The notes: generated by a model from the sequence alone, not told the origin. DNA of 64,000 bases from Pseudoalteromonas shioyasakiensis (GCF_001550135.1 NZ_LRUE01000015.1:372001-436000); one strand, 5' to 3'; shown: positions 45,624 to 54,249, counted from the first letter of the stretch. Program-made: numbers and translations.

Positions 45624-46510
45624 TGCTGTTTTAACGCTTCTAACACAATTTTAAATGCAGGCGAAGGTTGCCTTCGGCTCGGGTAATACAAATAATAACC
45701 GGGAAATGCGGGGCACCAATCAGCTAACACTTTAATTAAATTACCATTTTTTATATGCTCACCAAACTCTTCTTCAGGTAGAAACGCAATACCTAACCCC
45801 TGTAAAGCCGCATCAACAATATGATGAGAGGTATTAAAGATTAATTGACCGCGTACATTCACATTAAGTTCTTCACCCTCTTTTTCAAACTCCCACGCAT
45901 ATAAACCGCCATGAGTCGGAAAGCGAATATTGATACAATTATGTGCAGTAAGATCCTTTGGTGTTTTAGGCTTTTGATGCTTAGTAAAATACTCAGGGCT
46001 TGCAACCGCTGCCATATTGAGCTCTTTACCAATAGGCACTGCAATCATATCTTTATCTATAGTTTCGCCAAGGCGAACACCAGCGTCGATACGCTGAGCA
46101 ACAATGTCTGTGTAGCCATAGTTAACATTAAACTCAATATTAATATCTGGGTATTGCTTTAATACATTGGCCAGTTTTGGGAGTAATGTGTTCTGAATGA
46201 TAAAATCACCACAAGTAATTTTTACCGTACCCGCAGGTTTGTCTCTGAGTTCAGTTAAGGCTTCTAGCTCATTTTCGATATCATCAAAACGATGCCCGAT
46301 TGCATTGAGTAAACGCTCCCCGGCGAGTGTCGGTGATACGCTTCGAGTTGTTCTGGTTAACAAACGAATATCTAAGTTTGCTTCTAGTGAACGAATAGCT
46401 TGACTCAAGGCAGACTGAGTTACGCCTAACTGAGCAGCAGCACGCGTAAAACTGCCAGTTCTTGCCACAATGACAAAATAGTTCAATTCATTGAGGTTTT
46501 GTTTGATCAT
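45620..46510 (-). CDS. LysR-family transcriptional regulator
   Basis: A 296-residue regulator. The N-terminal winged helix-turn-helix covers about 1-62 (FTRAAAQLGVTQSALSQAIRSLEANLDIRLLTRTTR). A periplasmic-binding-like effector domain follows from about 90. The segment YYLYYPSRRQPSPAF near the end is typical of the CrgA/PerR-like group. It is divergent from the NepI-like exporter gene, with a perfect 8-bp inverted repeat between them. It probably controls that gene and itself. The ligand is unknown. Confidence 0.92.
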   Translation of the reverse strand: MIKQNLNELNYFVIVARTGSFTRAAAQLGVTQSALSQAIRSLEANLDIRLLTRTTRSVSPTLAGERLLNAIGHRFDDIENELEALTELRDKPAGTVKITCGDFIIQNTLLPKLANVLKQYPDINIEFNVNYGYTDIVAQRIDAGVRLGETIDKDMIAVPIGKELNMAAVASPEYFTKHQKPKTPKDLTAHNCINIRFPTHGGLYAWEFEKEGEELNVNVRGQLIFNTSHHIVDAALQGLGIAFLPEEEFGEHIKNGNLIKVLADWCPAFPGYYLYYPSRRQPSPAFKIVLEALKQQ

Positions 46511-46532
46511 CCACCAGCCTATTAATAAGTAT

Positions 46533-46553
46533 TACTAATAAAGCATATTAGTA
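46533..46553. promoter_or_regulatory. Inverted repeat, likely LysR operator
   Basis: TACTAATA (46533-46540) and TATTAGTA (46546-46553) form a perfect inverted repeat with a five-base spacer, in the 111-base gap between the divergent LysR and MFS genes. It includes the T-N11-A pattern expected for LysR sites. Confidence 0.6.
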
Positions 46554-46621
46554 TTCATTAGCTAGTCTATTCAACCTATGTCTGAAAAAATACTCCATCA
46601 CATTTAACTGTATGGACTAGC

Positions 46622-47809
46622 ATGACAAGTTACTCAACCTATCAAGATGATCAGCCTATCGAGCAGCAAGCTAATTGGAGTGGGGTTTTTGCGATGACAT
46701 TATGTATTTTCGCCTTAATAGCCTGCGAGTTTATGCCTGTAAGCTTATTAACACCTATGGCTGAAGATTTATCAATTAGTAAAGGCATGGTTGGTCAGGG
46801 GTTAGCAATATCTGGCTTTTTTGCGGTGGTCACAAGTCTATTCATGAGTCCTTTATTTGCTAAAAGTGATCGAAAAACCTTACTAGTCGCTCTGACCTTG
46901 ATAATGCTACTGTCAACTTTAACAATCTCTGTAGCTGATAGTTACGCTGTTTATATGCTTGGTCGTGCGTTAATCGGCTTAGTCATTGGTGGCTATTGGT
47001 CACTTTCAACTGCTTCTGCAATGCGCTTAGTTCCCGAGGAAAAAGTGCCTAAAGCACTGGCAGTATTTAATGGTGGTAATGGTCTTGCCATGATAATTGC
47101 AGCACCAATTGGCAGTTATTTAGGCAGTGTTCTTGGCTGGCGAGGCGCGTTTATGTGTTTAGTGCCATTTATCGCTATTGCTGTATTTTGGCAATGGCAG
47201 GCTTTGCCTAGCATGCCAGCTCAGCAGCAATCAAAAGGACCTTTTTCTGCATTTAAGTTATTTAAAAAGCCACTCGTCCGTTTTGGTATGCTAGCTGTCG
47301 CGCTGCTATTTATGGGGCAATTTACTTTATTTACCTATGTAAGGCCCTTTTTAGAGTCAGCGTTTCAAGCCACCAGCCAACAAGTCTCTATGGTGTTATT
47401 TGTTATTGGTTTTGCAGGCTTTATTGGCACCTTATTGATCAGTAAGGTCATAAAACTCAGTTTAGCGTTTGCCTTAATAGCTGCCCCTACGGTTATGGCT
47501 TTAATAGCATTTTGTTTAGCTAATCAAATATCTCTTTTTAACATCAACATCGTATTACTTGGATTATGGGGGTTAATTGCAACTGCAGCGCCTGTTGCTT
47601 GGTGGAGCTGGGTAGCTCGTGCTTTACCAAAAGATGCTGAAGTTGCAGGAGGATTGATGGTAGCAATTATTCAATTTTCGATAGCGCTAGGCTCAACATT
47701 CGGCGGCATATTATTCGATGTTTATGACTACCCTATTACCTTCTTTGTTAGCGCAGCTATCTTATTTTTTGCAGCCATTGCCAGCTATTTCACTATAAAA
47801 ACACCCTAA
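46622..47809 (+). CDS. MFS exporter, NepI-like DHA1 family
   Basis: A 395-residue inner membrane protein with about 12 hydrophobic helices. The N-terminal region (EFMPVSLLTPMAEDLSISKG) and the segment ALIGLVIGGYWSLSTASAMR followed by RLVPEEKVPKAL closely resemble E. coli NepI, a purine ribonucleoside efflux pump. It probably exports a small polar compound under control of the divergent LysR regulator. The real substrate is unknown. The gene is followed by a hairpin and is not part of a longer operon. Confidence 0.87.
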   Translation: MTSYSTYQDDQPIEQQANWSGVFAMTLCIFALIACEFMPVSLLTPMAEDLSISKGMVGQGLAISGFFAVVTSLFMSPLFAKSDRKTLLVALTLIMLLSTLTISVADSYAVYMLGRALIGLVIGGYWSLSTASAMRLVPEEKVPKALAVFNGGNGLAMIIAAPIGSYLGSVLGWRGAFMCLVPFIAIAVFWQWQALPSMPAQQQSKGPFSAFKLFKKPLVRFGMLAVALLFMGQFTLFTYVRPFLESAFQATSQQVSMVLFVIGFAGFIGTLLISKVIKLSLAFALIAAPTVMALIAFCLANQISLFNINIVLLGLWGLIATAAPVAWWSWVARALPKDAEVAGGLMVAIIQFSIALGSTFGGILFDVYDYPITFFVSAAILFFAAIASYFTIKTP

Positions 47810-47814
47810 AAAAT

Positions 47815-47845
47815 CATTAGGTGCTCATACTTGGGCTACCTAATG
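47815..47845 (+). terminator. Hairpin after the MFS exporter gene
   Basis: CATTAGGT (47815-47822) pairs with ACCTAATG (47838-47845), with a partly paired interior. No strong T run follows. Confidence 0.45.
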
Positions 47846-48004
47846 TTCATTTTAAGCACATAAAGATACAATCGACACTTTTAGGCAATAAATCGACTGT
47901 TCTAATATAACGCCAAACTGCACAAATAACCGACAATAACCTCATCAAAGCTGCATTGTGAAAACAAATTGCAGTCCCTGTTAATCAAAAAATAGGAGAG
48001 TGTT

Positions 48005-48967
48005 ATGACAACCTCAACTGATAATTTTTACCAAAGCGATGCTGTTAACTTTGAAAAAGTAATTTTCAAAAACCAATTACAAATGAATGTAGTCGGTAAT
48101 CTTTTTACACCTAAAAATGCAGAAAAAGGTGCGAATCTTCCAGCACTTGTAATTGGTCATCCTATGGGTGCGGTAAAAGAGCAAAGTGCTACTTTATATG
48201 CAACTAAACTGGCAGAGCTAGGCTTTGTAACTTTGGCAGTTGATCTTAGCTTCTGGGGCGAAAGTGACGGCGAACCACGTAATACTGTACTACCTGATTT
48301 ATACGCAGAGTCATTCAGTGCCGGTGTCGATTACCTTGCTAGCCGTTCATACGTCAACAAAGAAAGCATTGGTGGTTTAGGTGTATGTGGTAGTGGTGGT
48401 TTCATCATTAGTGCCGCAAAAATTGACCCACGTATCAAAGCTGTGGCAACAGTTAGTATGTATGACATGGGTGGCGCAACGCGCAATGGTTTAGGCAACT
48501 CTATTGATCTTGATATGCGTAAAGATATGCTCGATGAGGCTGCAGAGCAACGTAATGTTGAGTACCTTGGTGGCGAAGTACAATACACTGGCGGCTGCCC
48601 CCATCACATTGATGAAAGCTCACACCCAATTGCAAAAGAGTTTTATGACTTTTACCGCACTGAGCGTGGTGAATATACACCAGAGCGTTCATCAGCAGAT
48701 TTAACAACTCACCCAACATTAAGCAGCAATGTGCGTTTTATGAACTTTTATCCATTTAACGATATTGAGACTATTTCACCACGTCCATTACTGTTTGTTG
48801 CCGGTGAACACGCTCACTCATTTGAGTTTAGCCAACAAGCCTATGATTTAGCTGCTGAACCTAAACAATTATTGGTTGTACCAAATGCAGGTCATGTTGA
48901 TTTATATGATGATGTGGGTTTAATTCCATTCACTAAAATTGCTGAATTTTTCACAGCAAGTCTTTAA
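48005..48967 (+). CDS. Alpha/beta hydrolase, dienelactone hydrolase-like
   Basis: A 320-residue soluble alpha/beta hydrolase of the YcjY-like group. The oxyanion region is LPALVIGHPMGAVKEQS. The nucleophile elbow reads GVCGSGGF, with Cys in the place of the usual Ser, as in dienelactone hydrolases. The acid and the final His are in FVAGEHAHSFEFS and VPNAGHVDLYDD. TAGGAGAGTGTT precedes the start. Proteins of this group are often co-located with AraC regulators and aldehyde-reducing enzymes, as here, suggesting a detoxification role. Substrate unknown. Confidence 0.85.
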   Translation: MTTSTDNFYQSDAVNFEKVIFKNQLQMNVVGNLFTPKNAEKGANLPALVIGHPMGAVKEQSATLYATKLAELGFVTLAVDLSFWGESDGEPRNTVLPDLYAESFSAGVDYLASRSYVNKESIGGLGVCGSGGFIISAAKIDPRIKAVATVSMYDMGGATRNGLGNSIDLDMRKDMLDEAAEQRNVEYLGGEVQYTGGCPHHIDESSHPIAKEFYDFYRTERGEYTPERSSADLTTHPTLSSNVRFMNFYPFNDIETISPRPLLFVAGEHAHSFEFSQQAYDLAAEPKQLLVVPNAGHVDLYDDVGLIPFTKIAEFFTASL

Positions 48968-48984
48968 CTAAAACGTGTCATGGT

Positions 48985-49021
48985 AACGAATGGGACATAG
49001 GGATATGCCCATTCGTTTTTT
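48985..49021 (+). terminator. Terminator of the alpha/beta hydrolase gene
   Basis: AACGAATGGG (48985-48994) pairs perfectly with CCCATTCGTT (49008-49017), followed by four more T. Confidence 0.8.
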
Positions 49022-49061
49022 ATACCAATTCGCTTAATTAACTATTATTGCCCATTGGTAT
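49022..49061. repeat. Short palindromic interspersed element
   Basis: ATACCAAT (49022-49029) and ATTGGTAT (49054-49061) bracket 24 bases including TCGCTTAATTAAC. The wording ATACCAATTCGCTTAATTA resembles a short repeat widespread between genes of Alteromonadales. It may be a MITE-like remnant. Confidence 0.4.
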
Positions 49062-49074
49062 TATATGTAGCCGG

Positions 49075-49989
49075 CTATTTAGCCGTTGCTAAAAACGCCT
49101 CTACATCTCGTTTTGGTGATAAACCAAAAAACCGAGAATACTCACGAGAAAATTGTGAAGGGCTTTCGTAGCCAACCTTAAAAGCAGCACCTGAGGCATC
49201 CATACTCTCGCCAACCATCAACCTTCTTGCTTCCATTAACCTTAAACGCTTTTGATATTGCAACGGACTCATTGAAGTTAGATCTCGAAAATGATGGTGG
49301 AAAGTCGATTTACTCATTTTCGCAAGACCCGCTAAGTCCTCTACACTCAAGGGTTGATCATAGTTTTCTTTTAACCACTTAACACTACGTGCAATTCTAA
49401 GCCCTTGGCTACCTGTTGACACTATATGGCGAAGCTCTGCCCCATGCTCACTGTTAAGTACACGCCAAAAAATTTCGCGTTTAATTAATGGCGCAAGTAC
49501 TGACATAGACTCAGGATCATCAACCAGATCAATTAATCGTGTAAAAGCGTTAAGTAGTGGCTCAGTCATCTCACCTAAGGTCATTCCCTTATTGAGTGAT
49601 TGCTTGTTTAATTTGTCGAGCGGTATTTGCGAAATCAGTTCACCTAACATAGCCAAATCAAGCTTTAACACTAAGCCTAAATAAGGTGCGTCGTCTTTTG
49701 CTTCAAGAACTTGCATTTTTGCAGGCAAATCAATTGAGGTAATCAAGTACTTGTGTGGGTCATACTTGAAAACATCTTCGCCCAAGGTCATGCTTTTTGC
49801 CCCTTGTAGCACCAGTGCAATACTTGGTTCAACCACACACATTGAACAAGAGGTGGCGGCCTGTGTTTGTCGATAAAAAAACAAATCCTCAATCACGCTA
49901 TCAGCGGTTTCTTGCTGGCCAATAAGCGGCGCAATCTTATCTGCTAAAGCAGCGCTCATTTTAGCAATAGCATCATAATCTGAATGCAT
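49075..49989 (-). CDS. AraC-family regulator with AraC_N cupin-like domain
   Basis: A 304-residue regulator related to E. coli YqhC. The N-terminal AraC_N sensor covers about 20-170 (FFYRQTQAATSCSMCVVEPSIALVLQG; several cysteines). The C-terminal domain has the two helix-turn-helix units SVEDLAGLAKMSKSTFHHHF and the second ending SGAAFKVGYESPSQFSREYSRFFG. I choose ATG 49989; a TTG at 50010 is possible. It lies divergent from a cupin gene and beside a hydrolase gene. It probably senses reactive aldehydes and activates its neighbours. Confidence 0.88.
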   Translation of the reverse strand: MHSDYDAIAKMSAALADKIAPLIGQQETADSVIEDLFFYRQTQAATSCSMCVVEPSIALVLQGAKSMTLGEDVFKYDPHKYLITSIDLPAKMQVLEAKDDAPYLGLVLKLDLAMLGELISQIPLDKLNKQSLNKGMTLGEMTEPLLNAFTRLIDLVDDPESMSVLAPLIKREIFWRVLNSEHGAELRHIVSTGSQGLRIARSVKWLKENYDQPLSVEDLAGLAKMSKSTFHHHFRDLTSMSPLQYQKRLRLMEARRLMVGESMDASGAAFKVGYESPSQFSREYSRFFGLSPKRDVEAFLATAK

Positions 49990-50165
49990 AACCAACCCAA
50001 TTAAATTCAAGATACTTAACTATACGCTCGGTTATACAATATTGACCAGTGGTAAATTTGCCGCCTCGGACTAATAGGCAATAACTTGCGTGCATTGTAC
50101 TTTTTAAAGGCACAGTTTTTAGCCAAAATGAAGATTCGTTCGGTTACAAACACATGGAGAAAAGT

Positions 50166-50657
50166 ATGAAGTATATTATCGGTACCCTTATCTTAACGAT
50201 GAGTGCATTTAGTCATGCAGAAAACGCCTCTTCACAACGTTTAGAATTACCGCAAATCACAGTGCAAAAAAATGGCACTCAGTACCCAATGACTGGGCTC
50301 GACAAGTATTTCACGGGCAAAGTACGCGTCGAGCCTAGTTTCCAAGCTCATGGCGAAGCGAAAGCCGCTGGTGCCATGGTAACCTTTGAGCCAGGTGCTC
50401 GCACAAACTGGCACACTCACCCTGTTGGCCAAACCTTAATTGTTACATCAGGTATGGGTTGGGTTAATCCGTGGCACGGACAACCTCAGGTTATAAAACC
50501 AGGTGACGTTGTACATATTCCTGCTAATGTTAAACATTGGCACGGTGCTACAGATAAAACAGCCATGATGCACTTAGCTATTCAAGAGTCAAAAGACGGT
50601 AAGGTTGTTGATTGGTTAGAGCCAGTAACAGATAAGCAATATTTAAAAAAGCAGTAA
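50166..50657 (+). CDS. Exported cupin, hydroxynitrile lyase-like
   Basis: A 163-residue single-domain cupin with a signal peptide ending FSHA (residue 18). The metal site is visible: His83 and His85 in NWHTHPVGQ, Gln89, and His124 or His126 in VKHWHGATD. This pattern matches manganese-dependent cupins related to (R)-hydroxynitrile lyase. The start is ATG 50166, preceded by GGAG. It is two bases from the cyclophilin-like gene and divergent from the AraC regulator. A cytoplasmic relative lies at 53827. The substrate is unknown; carbonyl chemistry is likely. Confidence 0.85.
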   Translation: MKYIIGTLILTMSAFSHAENASSQRLELPQITVQKNGTQYPMTGLDKYFTGKVRVEPSFQAHGEAKAAGAMVTFEPGARTNWHTHPVGQTLIVTSGMGWVNPWHGQPQVIKPGDVVHIPANVKHWHGATDKTAMMHLAIQESKDGKVVDWLEPVTDKQYLKKQ

Positions 50658-50659
50658 AG

Positions 50660-51019
50660 ATGGTAAGTGAAATGCAAATAAAGTTCACCAGTAACGGCAA
50701 AACTATGCAAGCGACTCTAGAAAGTAACAATGCCGCTAAGCATTTTTATCAACTTCTACCACTGACTCTAAAAGTAGAAGACTTTGCCAATGCTGAGAAA
50801 ATTGCCACTTTACCAGAGAAATTAAATCTACAAGGCTTACCTGCTGGCACTGATGCTAACGCAGGAGACATTACTTATTACGCACCTTGGGGTAACCTTG
50901 CGCTCTTTTATAAGCAGCAAAGTTATGCAAATGGTCTGATAAAACTTGGTAAAATAACGGGCGATAGTCAGTTTTTTAAAAGTTTAGGCCAAGCGGATGT
51001 CACTATAGAGCCCTTGTAG
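50660..51019 (+). CDS. Cyclophilin-like fold protein
   Basis: A 119-residue protein matching the small cyclophilin-like family found beside aldehyde reductases and AraC regulators. Recognisable stretches are MQIKFTSNGKTMQATLESNNAAKHFYQLLP, GDITYYAPWGNLALFYK and LIKLGKITGDSQFFKSLG. It has no signal peptide. It is two bases after the cupin gene, so they form one transcript. Whether it has isomerase activity is unknown. The start may be the second ATG, four residues in. Confidence 0.8.
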   Translation: MVSEMQIKFTSNGKTMQATLESNNAAKHFYQLLPLTLKVEDFANAEKIATLPEKLNLQGLPAGTDANAGDITYYAPWGNLALFYKQQSYANGLIKLGKITGDSQFFKSLGQADVTIEPL

Positions 51020-51042
51020 TAGATACTAACTCTCCAGTTAGC

Positions 51043-51077
51043 AAAGCTGCTTCTGTACGCCACAAAGCAGCTTTTTT
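51043..51077 (+). terminator. Terminator of the cupin operon
   Basis: AAAGCTGCTT (51043-51052) pairs perfectly with AAGCAGCTTT (51065-51074), followed by further T. It also lies just past the stop of the convergent serine hydrolase gene. Confidence 0.82.
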
Positions 51078-51088
51078 ATTGCCTGACT

Positions 51089-52468
51089 TTATCTGCCCAG
51101 TGCTTTTAAAACATCACGAGCAAAATCATGCTCACTAAAGCCTTTAAGCCCTGCAAGGTCGTACCCTCGCCTAACAATCACTATCTGCTCGCTTGGAATG
51201 ATCACTAAAAATTGACCACGGTTGCCTCGCGCTGCAATGGTATCGTTTGGTAACTCAGGAAAACGTTCGTTATAAAGCCACCACTGTGCGCCGTATCCTG
51301 GTGCCGTTTCTGGGGGTTGAGCAGGGGCTGGTTTACTAATATAACTTAACCAGTCTTTTGGTAATATTTGCTCACCTTGCCAGCGGCCATTATTCAGGTG
51401 TAATAGCCCTAAGCGAGCAAGATCCCGAGAAGTAGTCCACACTTGCGATGACAAAATATAGTCACTTTGCCAATCTGACTCTAAAAACGTGTGCTGCATG
51501 CCGATTTTATCGAGTAAATTGTCATATGGATAACGTAAATAGCTCGCTTCATCGTTAAACGTTTCTCGTAAGGTACGTAGCGCTAACATGGTGTCGTTAT
51601 TAGCGTATTTCCAACGGCTACCTGGCTTAACTTCTAACGCAGTATGCGTTGCTGTGTCAGACACTAAACCTCCGCCCATATAGACACGATCCGTACGATT
51701 GCCCGCTTTATTACTGTCTAAGCCCGATGCCATATGAAGCAAGTTTTCAAGGGTAATTTCGCCGCGTGGGTCAAGCGGGTGAGACCAGCTTTCAAGCCCC
51801 GCAGGCTTAGTAACATCAAGTCGCTTTTGCGCTACCGCCACACCAATAATGCTCGCGCCAATACTTTTTGCAACAGACCAAGTACGCTGGGCGGTTTCAG
51901 GGGTAAAACCGGCTTTATATTGCTCTGCTAGAATCGCCTCAGGGCTTGCTATTAAAATTGCCGAAGTTCGTGCGCCTTCACCATAATGACGAGTAAAAGC
52001 CTGTGCAATAACCTCATCAAGCGCCTTATTGCCCGTCGCTTTATTAACACCATTTAGCGTTTGCCAAGGCTTACCATCATCCTTTTGATAGGCTAAGTTT
52101 TCTTTAAACGGTGCTTGCACGAGTGTTGCAGCTTTAAGGCTTACCCCTACGGGTAAATCAACACAGCCTAAACGAGGCCGCCACACCGATATACGTTGCT
52201 TATCTTTATCGTAATCAACAATGACTCGTTTATGCTCAGTATCAATGTTCGCTTTTAGTGTTTTTACAGTGTCTGCGATTAAAGGGTAAATACCGGTAAG
52301 TTCATCAATATCGATTTGATCTTTGCTTTTGCCAGCGTTAAACGTGGCACTACAGGTAAAATTGGCGACGTACCCAGCGGCATAAGCGTTCAAGGTTGTA
52401 TCTGTTTCTTCGCTACAAACAAAAAAGCTAGTGCACAACAACGTACTCAGGAAGGTTATTTTTTTCAT
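51089..52468 (-). CDS. Serine hydrolase, class C beta-lactamase fold
   Basis: A 459-residue exported protein with signal peptide (to about 19). An N-terminal extension of roughly 110 residues precedes the beta-lactamase-related domain. The active-site motif S-x-x-K is TWSVAKSIG, and the tyrosine motif is KYANNDTML. The third motif is weak (AARGNRGQFLVIIP). The group includes esterases and 6-aminohexanoate-dimer hydrolase-like enzymes rather than true beta-lactamases. It lies convergent to the cupin operon and is monocistronic. Its substrate cannot be predicted. Confidence 0.87.
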   Translation of the reverse strand: MKKITFLSTLLCTSFFVCSEETDTTLNAYAAGYVANFTCSATFNAGKSKDQIDIDELTGIYPLIADTVKTLKANIDTEHKRVIVDYDKDKQRISVWRPRLGCVDLPVGVSLKAATLVQAPFKENLAYQKDDGKPWQTLNGVNKATGNKALDEVIAQAFTRHYGEGARTSAILIASPEAILAEQYKAGFTPETAQRTWSVAKSIGASIIGVAVAQKRLDVTKPAGLESWSHPLDPRGEITLENLLHMASGLDSNKAGNRTDRVYMGGGLVSDTATHTALEVKPGSRWKYANNDTMLALRTLRETFNDEASYLRYPYDNLLDKIGMQHTFLESDWQSDYILSSQVWTTSRDLARLGLLHLNNGRWQGEQILPKDWLSYISKPAPAQPPETAPGYGAQWWLYNERFPELPNDTIAARGNRGQFLVIIPSEQIVIVRRGYDLAGLKGFSEHDFARDVLKALGR

Positions 52469-52580
52469 TATTACTCCATGGAGGCCAAAGAGTTTAAGTT
52501 AGCAAAAGAAAAAAATAATGATATGTTTTTACGTCAGTATTCGCTCTTTAAGCGATAAATCACCGAATAAAAAAGGAACA

Positions 52581-52610
52581 ACAAAAAACGCCATACTGGG
52601 TATGGCGTTT
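52581..52610 (-). terminator. Terminator of the Tat-signal alcohol dehydrogenase gene
   Basis: AAACGCCATAC (52586-52596) pairs perfectly with GTATGGCGTTT (52600-52610). On the minus strand it ends in six T. It is 24 bases past the gene stop. Confidence 0.85.
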
Positions 52611-52633
52611 GGCTTACTCAATCTAAAAATTAT

Positions 52634-53815
52634 TTAAAATGTCGAGGCATCAATTACATAACGATAGCGCGCTTTTTTCTCCACCACGCTTTGCCATGCA
52701 TTATTGATTTCAGAGGCTTTGATTAACTGGGTTGCTGGCAGAATATTATTCTTAGCACAGTAATCAACAACTTCTTGCGTTTCTTGCATATCACCAATTA
52801 ACGAAGCATTAAAGTTTACCCGGCTTGCAGCCAATGCTAATGCATTCATATTTAATGAAAACTCTTCTGGCATACCCACTTGGGTATACGTGCCGAATGG
52901 TTTTACTAATGATGCATATTTAGCAATATCATATTTCACTGGCAAGGTATTAATTAAATAATCAAGCTGCGACTTATGTTCGTTGTAAGCGTCTTCACCG
53001 TCAACAACAACCACTTTAGCGCCAAAGGCTTTAATATCAGCTACTTTATCTTTAGAGCTTGTGAATGCATAAACATCAGCACCTTGCGACACAGCCAATT
53101 TAACAGCTAAGTGCCCAAGCCCACCAATACCAACAACACCTACTTTATCGCCTTTTTTCAAGTTAAATTTAAGCAACGGAGAATACGTTGTAATGCCGGC
53201 ACATAATAAAGGAGCAGCATGCTCTAAACTAATGTTTTCAGGAATATGCACTGCAAAATGATCGCGAACAACAATGTTATTCGAGTAACCACCTTGTGTG
53301 ATACCCGTCGGTGAGCGTTCATCAGGGTAGCCATAAGTGAATTTTGTTTCTGGGCAATATTGCTCGCCTTGATCTTTACAGCTATTACAGTCAAGACAGC
53401 TATCAACCATACAGCCTACACCAGCACGGTCGCCCACTTTAAACTTAGTCACATTCTTACCGACCGCAGTTACGATACCTGCAATTTCATGACCTGGTAC
53501 TTGAGGGTATTGCTGTGCGCCCCAATGCCCTTTCATCTGATGAATATCTGAGTGGCAAATACTGGCGAATTTAATTTCGATTAAAATATCGTTATCGCCT
53601 ACTGGGCGTCTTTCGAACTCCCATGGTTTTAGTAAGCCTGAATTATCAAAAGCCGCATAGCCACGAGATTTTATATTGCCATTTGCAAGCTGCTCAGATG
53701 ATGCTGCAAATGAAGGCGCCGCAAAGCCACCTAATAACAGGCCTGCACCTAAAGCTGAACTCGTTTTAATAAAATTACGACGTGATAAGTCTTGCGTTTC
53801 ATGTTTGTCACACAT
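52634..53815 (-). CDS. Zinc alcohol dehydrogenase with Tat signal peptide
   Basis: A 393-residue medium-chain dehydrogenase of the YahK/cinnamyl-alcohol type. Residues 1-37 form a clear twin-arginine signal (LSRRNFIKTSSALG, Arg12-Arg13, hydrophobic core, cut after SFA). The mature part has catalytic zinc ligands in ICHSDIHQMKG and VPGHEIAG, the structural zinc cysteines DSCLDCNSCKDQGEQYC, and [14 protein letters not shown] for the cofactor. Export of an NAD(P)-type enzyme is odd because the periplasm has no known supply of these cofactors. The gene lies 11 bases downstream of a cupin gene and is probably co-transcribed. Confidence 0.9.
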   Translation of the reverse strand: MCDKHETQDLSRRNFIKTSSALGAGLLLGGFAAPSFAASSEQLANGNIKSRGYAAFDNSGLLKPWEFERRPVGDNDILIEIKFASICHSDIHQMKGHWGAQQYPQVPGHEIAGIVTAVGKNVTKFKVGDRAGVGCMVDSCLDCNSCKDQGEQYCPETKFTYGYPDERSPTGITQGGYSNNIVVRDHFAVHIPENISLEHAAPLLCAGITTYSPLLKFNLKKGDKVGVVGIGGLGHLAVKLAVSQGADVYAFTSSKDKVADIKAFGAKVVVVDGEDAYNEHKSQLDYLINTLPVKYDIAKYASLVKPFGTYTQVGMPEEFSLNMNALALAASRVNFNASLIGDMQETQEVVDYCAKNNILPATQLIKASEINNAWQSVVEKKARYRYVIDASTF

Positions 53816-53826
53816 TTCAATGTACC

Positions 53827-54249
53827 TTATGCTAAATAATCTTCATCTGAAACAGCTTCGAACCAGTCAACAGGTTTACCATCGAGTGCTTCTTGAACTG
53901 CTACATGCTTCATTGCACTATCAGCAGTCGCACCATGCCAGTGACGCTTTCCGCAGTTACACCAAATTAAATCACCTGGATTGATGACTGTTTTCTCACC
54001 ACCCTCGCACTGTGTCCAACCTTGACCTTCTGTAACTAATAAAACTTGGCCGAGTGGATGAGAATGCCAATTTGTACGAGCTCCTTTTGAAAACTCCACC
54101 ACAGCAACACCAACGCGAGCAGGTGCTGGTGCATTAAATAAAGTACTGATTTGCACTTTACCTGTGAAACATTCTGCTGGCCCTGCGATTGGATCTTGAG
54201 AACCTGACTTAATTACTTGCATATCGCTTGTTTGCGCTGAATCACTCAT
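53827..54249 (-). CDS. Cupin domain protein, hydroxynitrile lyase-like
   Basis: A 140-residue single cupin related to the exported one at 50166. The metal site is NWHSHPLGQ and KRHWHGATADSAMKHVAVQE, and the C-terminal segment PVDWFEAVSDEDYL parallels VDWLEPVTDKQYL of the relative. It has no signal peptide and should be cytoplasmic. AGGAGA precedes the ATG. It is the first gene of a pair with the Tat-signal dehydrogenase, 11 bases apart. It probably acts on the same class of carbonyl compound. Confidence 0.87.
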   Translation of the reverse strand: MSDSAQTSDMQVIKSGSQDPIAGPAECFTGKVQISTLFNAPAPARVGVAVVEFSKGARTNWHSHPLGQVLLVTEGQGWTQCEGGEKTVINPGDLIWCNCGKRHWHGATADSAMKHVAVQEALDGKPVDWFEAVSDEDYLA

